NCBI GenBank assembly: GCA_039707655.1
Contig: CM077667.1
Location: 418,915,409 to 418,979,408, forward strand
DNA: 64,000 bases
Origin: Elymus sibiricus
Taxonomy: Eukaryota > Streptophyta > Magnoliopsida > Poales > Poaceae
Reading direction: 5' to 3'
Shown here: positions 58,591 to 64,000 of the stretch, one piece after another
Numbering within the stretch: the first letter of the stretch is position 1
Layout of the letters: each line of letters starts with the position of its first letter
The notes under the pieces: model-generated
What the model was told of the DNA's origin: nothing
Database searches by the model: none
The model's input: the letters and a program-made list of their open reading frames with translations, nothing else
Position numbers and translations under genes: made by a program

Positions 58591-61500
58591 ATGTTAAGGG
58601 CACCATCATCCTGTGATTGGGTCTGCTTCGGCGTTACTGAAGAGCTTCTGCTTGATTTTGTTGAGTTGGGCATGCTGCCGGCTAAATATGTTATACACTG
58701 GCGGGTTCCAGGGCCAGAGAAGAGGCCTGAGCCCAAAGAGGGGGAGGTTATCATATTTACTGATCATATCCTCCGCGGGTTCAGCCCTCCCGGGTCAAAA
58801 TTCTTTCGTGATGTTCTTCACTTCTTCAAGCTTCATCCTCAAGACATAGGCCCAAATTCAGTCACCAACATTTGCCAGTTCCAGGTCTTGAGTGAAGTCT
58901 ATCTGCAAGAAGAGCCGTCTGTTGACCTCTTCCATGACTATCATTATGCCAACCGCCAAACTGAAATGGCGGCTGGGCCAAGTTTAGAGCTTGGGGGCAT
59001 TACAATCCAGAGACGGAGAGATTTGCCATACCCAATAGCTACCTTGCCAAGTCATCCAAAAGACTGGAACAAGACTTGGTTTTATTGTAAAGACACTTCT
59101 CCAGAGGGAGAAAATCCATTGCCGGGTTATCGCCCTACCCGGCTTCCCAATTCTGGAGACCTCCCAAACCGGATGTCAGCCGCTGAGCGAGCAAAATACG
59201 CTCCAACTTTCGCGAAGATCAGAGCCTTAATGGCTAACGGCTTGACAGGCGTCGTTCTAACCCGCTGCTGGGTCAGCTGGAAGATTCTGCCACTGAGCCG
59301 GTGTGACCGGCCTATGCACGAATACACGGGTGAGCCCAATGACCCCCTCTGCTTCAATGCCACCCCTTTGACCGATGAAGATATCAACGCCACCGTCAAA
59401 GGACTTCTAGGTGAAAAGCAATCGGTTTGCAACAAAACCGGGCTTAAACCCTTTTCTGCCAAGAATCCTGCTCCAGACGTAAGACTTTTTTCCCTCCATT
59501 GGTCACATTTGTCTTGTACTTTCTAACCTTTGCTGGCGGCTTATGTACAGGCCCACTCCCCCTTCTGGAAAAAGAAGTATAACCCGCCAGTGAGGAAACC
59601 AAAAGTGAAGGCCCTCGCTCAGAAGAAGAAGAAGAAAGCCGCCACTCCAGATCCGTCTGAGCTTGACGACTCAGAGGTAGAACTTGACTCCCTTGGCCGT
59701 CTTTTCATGCAACTTTATTGACAACAATCATTCACAGGAGGAAGCAGAGGCCAGCCATGCAGACGCCCCTGAGGTAACTTACATTTCTTCCGATTCAGAA
59801 AACCTTCCCCCAGAGAGAGTACGGCGGGTCATCCGGAAAGTCCCCTTCTCTCATCCTCATGCTCATTTAGACCCCAATTTTCTTTTGAAAAAGCAATAGC
59901 ACACCTCCCGACGTCAGACCCAGAGCGCCGGCTCTGAAGATCTTGTGGCCGGGTTATCCCATGCTCCGGCTCAACGGAAACGGCCAGCTGAGGTATTCTT
60001 TAACTGAGACATAATTTTAATCAAACTTGCATTGTAACCTTACTCTGCTTTGTCTTGTCTTAACTGCCTTCAGGACTCTCCTCCTTCCTCTGACGACTCA
60101 ACTGCCTCCAAGCTGCCTCCAATGAAGATCAACCCGGAGTGCGTATTTTACTTCTGCACAAAATGCCTTAATACTCTTAACCTCTATGTAACCATCATCT
60201 GTGCCTTCCAGGGCCCAAGCGAAACGAAGGAAAACTGGCGGGTCTACTGCCGCCCCTTATGCCCAGGAGCTGGCATTTGCTAAGCCGGCCTCCCCTTTGA
60301 CTCATGCTGAGCCCAGTGACATTATGAAGGATGCACCTGACGATACTCACCAGCCATCTGAGCCGGCGGGTCATAACACGGCTGCTGAAAGCCCTGCAAG
60401 GGATGACCCTAAACCGCCCAGCCCATCAATAGTTGTTGAAGACACGGTCCCTCCAGAAGTTGTCATTACTGGGACGGGTCATCAAACCCCTGAACCTCAT
60501 GTGCTGACAAGGCATACTAGCCAGGCTGAAACTTCTTTGCCTGAGAAGTTTGAATTTGAATTCCCATCATTGGAGAAGCTGACTGCTGATGAGCTCCATG
60601 CTGGTTACCTGAACCGCCTGACGACAAGCCGGAACTTGGAGCTCAAGCTTGTTAATATGATGAAGAAAAAATACGAGGTAAGCCCTTTGCCTGCCTTTCC
60701 TTACACCCTTATATAGCCGCCAAGAGCTGGTTTAGTATTGCAGATAGTAGACCGGATCTTCCAATCTACATCATATTCCAAGTAGCTTGACGTGTAGCCC
60801 CCAAGTGTCGGCTGATCTTCATGAAGATGAGCTAGGACTGTGTTGTAGATCTGTAAAGAGCCAATTGTAGCCCCCAAGTGCGGACTTATCGTTGCAGAGA
60901 TGAGCCGGAACTTTAAGGAAAGACTTGAGAGCGTCGCGTGTAGCCCCCAAGTGCCGGCTTATCGTTGCAGAAATGAGCCGGAACTTAATGAAAGACTTGA
61001 GAGCGTCGCCTATAGCCCCCAAGTGCCGGCTTACCTTTGCGAAGATGAGCCGGAACTAGACTTGAAGAGCAAACAGACATTAGCCCTCAAGTGTCAAGTA
61101 TATTGCTTGCAATCTGCTTGAGACTTGCAGCATAACTGTGTCTCAATTATCCTCCAATAGCTCAGCCTGGCGACTTAACCCTGTTTTGCACTTGTATGAT
61201 ACAGGATAACTTAGAAGCGGCTGAGTCTGAACTGACCAGCCTAAGAGGAAATCTTGCATCACAACAAACCGCTCGCTCCGAGGCGGAAAATAAGTGGCGG
61301 ATTGCCATAGAAGAACTTGAAAAGATGCAAGTTGAGTTTGCTCTTTTTAAGAAGACTGCCGAAAAGGAACAAGCCGCCCTGACCAAACGCGCAGACGATG
61401 CGGAAGGGCGGCTAAAGCTTGTGTCAGAAGAATTGCAAACGCTGAAACGCCACATATCCAGGATGACTTCTGCTATCTTTGGTAAGCACGTAACACTTAG

Positions 61501-62187
61501 TGATTTTCCTTTCTATACTAAATAACCTTGCTGGCGGCTTACACCACCAAACCCTTCCTTGCAGGTGAAAAGAGCCGCCAATTTTCATCCGACAGCTTGT
61601 TGAGATTGAAGGCAGTGTACTCTTTGGCGGAGCAACTGTATTGCGGGACCCTTTGCACTATAAAGGCGATGTTAACTGAGCAGAGCATCCCCAAGCATAT
61701 GAAGGGAGTCATAGAACTATTTTCAACTCTGCCAAAGCAAATTGGAGAGCTCAAAAAATCAGCCGCCCGTCAGGGAGCCATGGCCGCGCTGAGCCGGTGC
61801 CTAGCCTTTGCTCCGGAGCTGTCTGCTGATGAAACGATGGACGGGTTTCCATCAAGAAAAGATGACGGCTCAGAGTTCACCGAGGCTGACTATGCCAAGT
61901 GTAGAAAAGCCTCCAGGGTACTTGCATCAACATTGGCAGATGAACTTGATCTGTCAACATACCAGGCGGCTTACAGCGAGCCCGGCAAGAGAGTGCGCGG
62001 TCCAACTTTTGAAACCAGAGACTTGATTCCCGCTCGCCGTAAGCACCTCTTCGCCCCTGAGATTGACCCGTCTCCCCTCTTTGAAGAGGCTCAGTTTGTA
62101 GCTCTAACAAACTGTAACTGGGATGTGGACAATCTTCAGATAGAAGAGGTCGAAGACCCGGAGCAGGATGACCCGCCCTCAAGCTGA
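58591..62187 (+). pseudogene. Antisense multi-exon gene of Tat-3, Transposase_28-like
   Basis: Start MLRAPSSCDWVCFGV at 58591. Exons from GT-AG borders with phase continuity: 58591-59478, 59551-59676, 59738-59992, 60074-60138, 60212-60677, 61205-61491, 61565-62187. Exon 1 carries the gypsy-type transposon domain: FTDHILRGFSPPGSKFF, then IGPNSVTNICQFQVLSEVYL, then EPSVDLFHDY. The middle exons are basic and acidic linkers. Exon 6 is a coiled coil (DNLEAAESELTSLRGNLA). Exon 7 is mostly helical and ends DPEQDDPPSS. A TAG at 59897 in exon 3 is the only clear break, so it is the best preserved of the three antisense genes. Function unknown. No DDE-transposase residues were identified despite the domain name. 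Confidence 0.75.
60794..61090 (+). repeat. Tandem repeat inside an intron of the Tat-3 antisense gene
   Basis: Units begin TAGCCCCCAAGTG at 60794, 60868, 60941 and 61013, and TAGCCCTCAAGTG at 61081: spacings 74, 73, 72 and 68 bp. Each contains GATGAGCCGGAACT or a variant. They fill the intron between exons 5 and 6. Confidence 0.85.
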
Positions 62188-63545
62188 ACACTATACATTT
62201 GATAACTCGGCCGCCTGAGCCGCCAATTTGAAAGTTGTACAAAACTTAAGTCTGTTGCCTGTTGGGCTCTCGTGGAGAGCTTTGTAATAGGCTTAGCAAA
62301 AACTCTGTCTGAGCCGTGCCATCGTGCACGTATAAATCTTTTGCCTTACTCGACATATGCCTTGTTTGTCTTTGTCCGGCTTATGACACCAGCTTGCACG
62401 GCGGCTCATCTGAAAAGATAAACCCTGTAAAAGATAAACAAAACAACTCTGTTTTGCCGTAAGGGCGGCTTGAAAAAGCATAACCCGGAGACTTTAGATC
62501 TTGCATAATCTTAAAAACTCATAAACCGGTTCTTCTGGGTGGACTCACTGCTTGAACTCTTAACAGTACAGGGTCTCTAGCGAGATTGACCGTTAACTCT
62601 TTAAACGGCTCAGGGTCTCTGGACGAGATTAACTGATTAGAGCGCAGCGAACCAGAAAGAGACGCAGCAGGGTATGAGCACCCATAGAGCCCATAAGCTA
62701 CTTCTCACGTGACGTAAATCCATCATTTGAACCTCAAGGGTACGACAGGCCACTTGGCGGAGAGTACGCAGCAGATGGGAGAGTTTGCCTCGCCGCTGTA
62801 AGAGGCCCTTGCAGGGGGTAAGTTTTAGAACTCGCTGCACCCCTGGCAAAGCGGCAGCTACTACAGGCAGGTATAACCCGGCCTTGCAGATGATAGAGTT
62901 AGCCTCGCCGCTGTAAGAGGCCCTTGCAGGGGGTAAGTTTTAGAACTCGCTGCACCCCTGTCAAAGCGGCAGCTACTTACAGGCGGGTATAACCCAGCCT
63001 TGCAGATCGGAAAAGGGGGTAAGTTCACAACTCGCTGCACCCCTAGTGATCTCTGTTGATGGAGTCAACGTTTGGGTCCACGGCCCGCCTTACAGTGGCT
63101 GAAAAGCCTGATCGAGAGGGTTGAAGCTTAACCCGGTGGGTTGAAAGCCCCCAAACGACCTTGTTGATGGAGTCAACTTTTTTGGGTATATAACCCGGCC
63201 TTAAAGCGGCTGAAAAGCCCGATCGAGAGGGTTGAAGCTTAACCCGGCGGGTTAAAAGCCCCCAAACGACCTGGTCGATGATATCGACTTGCATACCACC
63301 TTGTAAGCCGCCATCTCGTAAGCCGCCAGTTGATGGTGCCATTTTGGCTGAAGAGCCGATCAAGAGGGTTGAAGCTTAACCCGGCGGGTTGAAAGCCCCC
63401 AAATGATTGTATGATTGTATCCATCTTTGAGCAATGTGAGATACGTAAAACGGCAGAGGCCCCGGCTTGCAGGGATGCCAACTTTATTATATATATATAT
63501 GTGATATATACAATGGTGATATACAATAGGGGGAGTCGATGACTC
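62188..63545. other. Tat-3 spacer with tandem duplications
   Basis: No gene. Two units of about 115 bp start with CCTCGCCGCTGTAAGAGG at 62788 and 62903, with a partial third near 63005. Three units of about 110 bp start GTTGATGGAGTC at 63055, GTTGATGGAGTC at 63163 and a variant GTCGATGATATC at 63274; each includes GAGAGGGTTGAAGCTTAACC. A TA microsatellite follows at 63485-63511. Confidence 0.75.
63485..63511. repeat. TA microsatellite
   Basis: Alternating TA of about nine repeats, followed by GTGATATATA. It lies just downstream (minus sense) of the integrase stop. Confidence 0.8.
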
Positions 63546-64000
63546 TTAAGTATAGTAAGGCCACAGATGAGCGATATTCCACGGCCGATGGGTCTCCTGC
63601 CCAGAAGTGGGTGACTCGTCCCGTATGTCAATGAGATAATATGACCCGTTGTTAAGGTTTCTGCTAACCACAAAAGGCCCTTCCCATGGAGGAGACAACT
63701 TGTGCGCGTCCGTGTGATCTTGAATCAGGCGCAACACTAAGTCGCCTTCTTGGAACGTCCGGGTCTTGACCCGGCGGCTGTGATAGCGACGCAGGTCTTG
63801 CTGATAAATCGCCGATCGAGCCGCCGCCAGATCACGCTCTTCATCCAAAGCATCCAACGCGTCCTGACGCGCCGTCTCATTGTCTGCCTCAACGTAAGCC
63901 GCTACCCGTGGTGAGTCATGACGTATGTCGCTTGGTAACACGGCTTCTGCGCCATAAACCATGAAGAAAGGCGTATAGCCTGTTGACCTGTTGGGAGTTG
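63546..64000 (-). CDS. Tat-3 integrase C-terminus (partial, open at window edge)
   Basis: The minus-strand frame is open from the window end to a stop at 63546. The reading TGYTPFFMVYGAEAVLPSD is the conserved block after the integrase catalytic core in Tat elements. Then come a charged linker with LRRYHSRRVKTRTFQEGDLV, and the SH3-like end PPWEGPFVVSRNLNNGSYYL. It ends RPWNIAHLWPYYT, typical for the pol end of this lineage, with no chromodomain. The upstream pol is outside the window. No lesion is visible in this part. Confidence 0.85.
   Translation of the reverse strand, partial: TPNRSTGYTPFFMVYGAEAVLPSDIRHDSPRVAAYVEADNETARQDALDALDEERDLAAARSAIYQQDLRRYHSRRVKTRTFQEGDLVLRLIQDHTDAHKLSPPWEGPFVVSRNLNNGSYYLIDIRDESPTSGQETHRPWNIAHLWPYYT

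Larger units (their letters stand above)
57116..64000 (-). mobile_element. Tat-3: Tat-lineage gypsy element, 3' part
   Basis: The plus-left end is a 538-bp LTR, the 3' LTR on the minus strand. The integrase C-terminus lies on minus at the window edge, so the 5' LTR is beyond 64000. An antisense multi-exon gene on plus (58591-62187) sits between integrase and 3' LTR, as in Tat-1 and Tat-2. Several tandem-repeat spacers are present. The left target duplication candidate is GGATG (57111-57115). Confidence 0.85.

Noticed and set aside
58591..59478. Calling the antisense domain an active DNA transposase because of the name Transposase_28
   Set aside because: No DDE catalytic triad is visible and the gene sits inside a retrotransposon; the family name reflects early annotation.
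1..64000. Host genes, tRNA or rRNA genes, organelle insertions, bacterial operons
   Set aside because: Nothing outside retroelement sequence gave a recognisable product or RNA fold on either strand. Small unassigned gaps remain, so a short non-coding RNA cannot be excluded.

Overview
The window looks like intergenic DNA of a large grass genome, most likely Triticeae (wheat, Aegilops, rye or barley). It is almost entirely nested LTR retrotransposons, of lineages I recognise as Athila, Tat, Tekay (chromovirus) and SIRE/Maximus. I see no convincing host gene, tRNA, rRNA, CRISPR array or bacterial-type feature. Family names are lineage-level assignments from motifs; no database was searched.

Layout. 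Positions 1-1826 hold fragments: a Maximus-like LTR piece, an Athila-type LTR piece and the tail of a LINE-like retroposon. An Athila-type element (Athila-1) spans 1827-39927 and is bounded by the target duplication GCGAA. It carries gag, protease and a separate env-like ORF but no reverse transcriptase or integrase. Three insertions lie inside it. Tat-1 (2338-23514) sits in its 5' LTR. A SIRE/Maximus derivative (28219-35247, TSD CACCC) and a solo Tat-type LTR (35458-35954) both split its env-like ORF. Tat-1 itself contains a solo Athila LTR (3128-4529, TSD AGCCG), a second Tat element, Tat-2 (6234-15529, TSD CCGCG), and a rearranged Athila fragment (16288-19828). The Maximus LTR contains another solo Athila LTR (33523-34933, TSD GTCAT).

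Right of Athila-1, the LINE-like sequence resumes (39933-41416). It is followed by a minus-strand Athila fragment (41417-44087), a minus-strand Tekay-like LTR piece (44088-45115), a Tekay chromovirus with a nearly complete gag-pol (45116-57115), and a third Tat element, Tat-3 (57116 to the window end, minus strand).

How the parts relate. The coding content is retroelement gag, protease, RT, RNase H, integrase and chromodomain, mostly broken by stops, frameshifts or deletions. Each of the three Tat elements carries, antisense to its own gag-pol, a multi-exon gene. The three share a recognisable N-terminal domain (putative gypsy-type transposon domain, Transposase_28-like) and coiled-coil C-terminal parts. 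The most unusual structure is the Maximus derivative: its internal region is a gag ORF running straight into an inverted copy of the element's own 3' end. This makes a palindrome of about 430-bp arms around a 297-bp loop. Nothing here clearly shows a new host system; the points of interest are element architecture, antisense genes and possible small-RNA sources.
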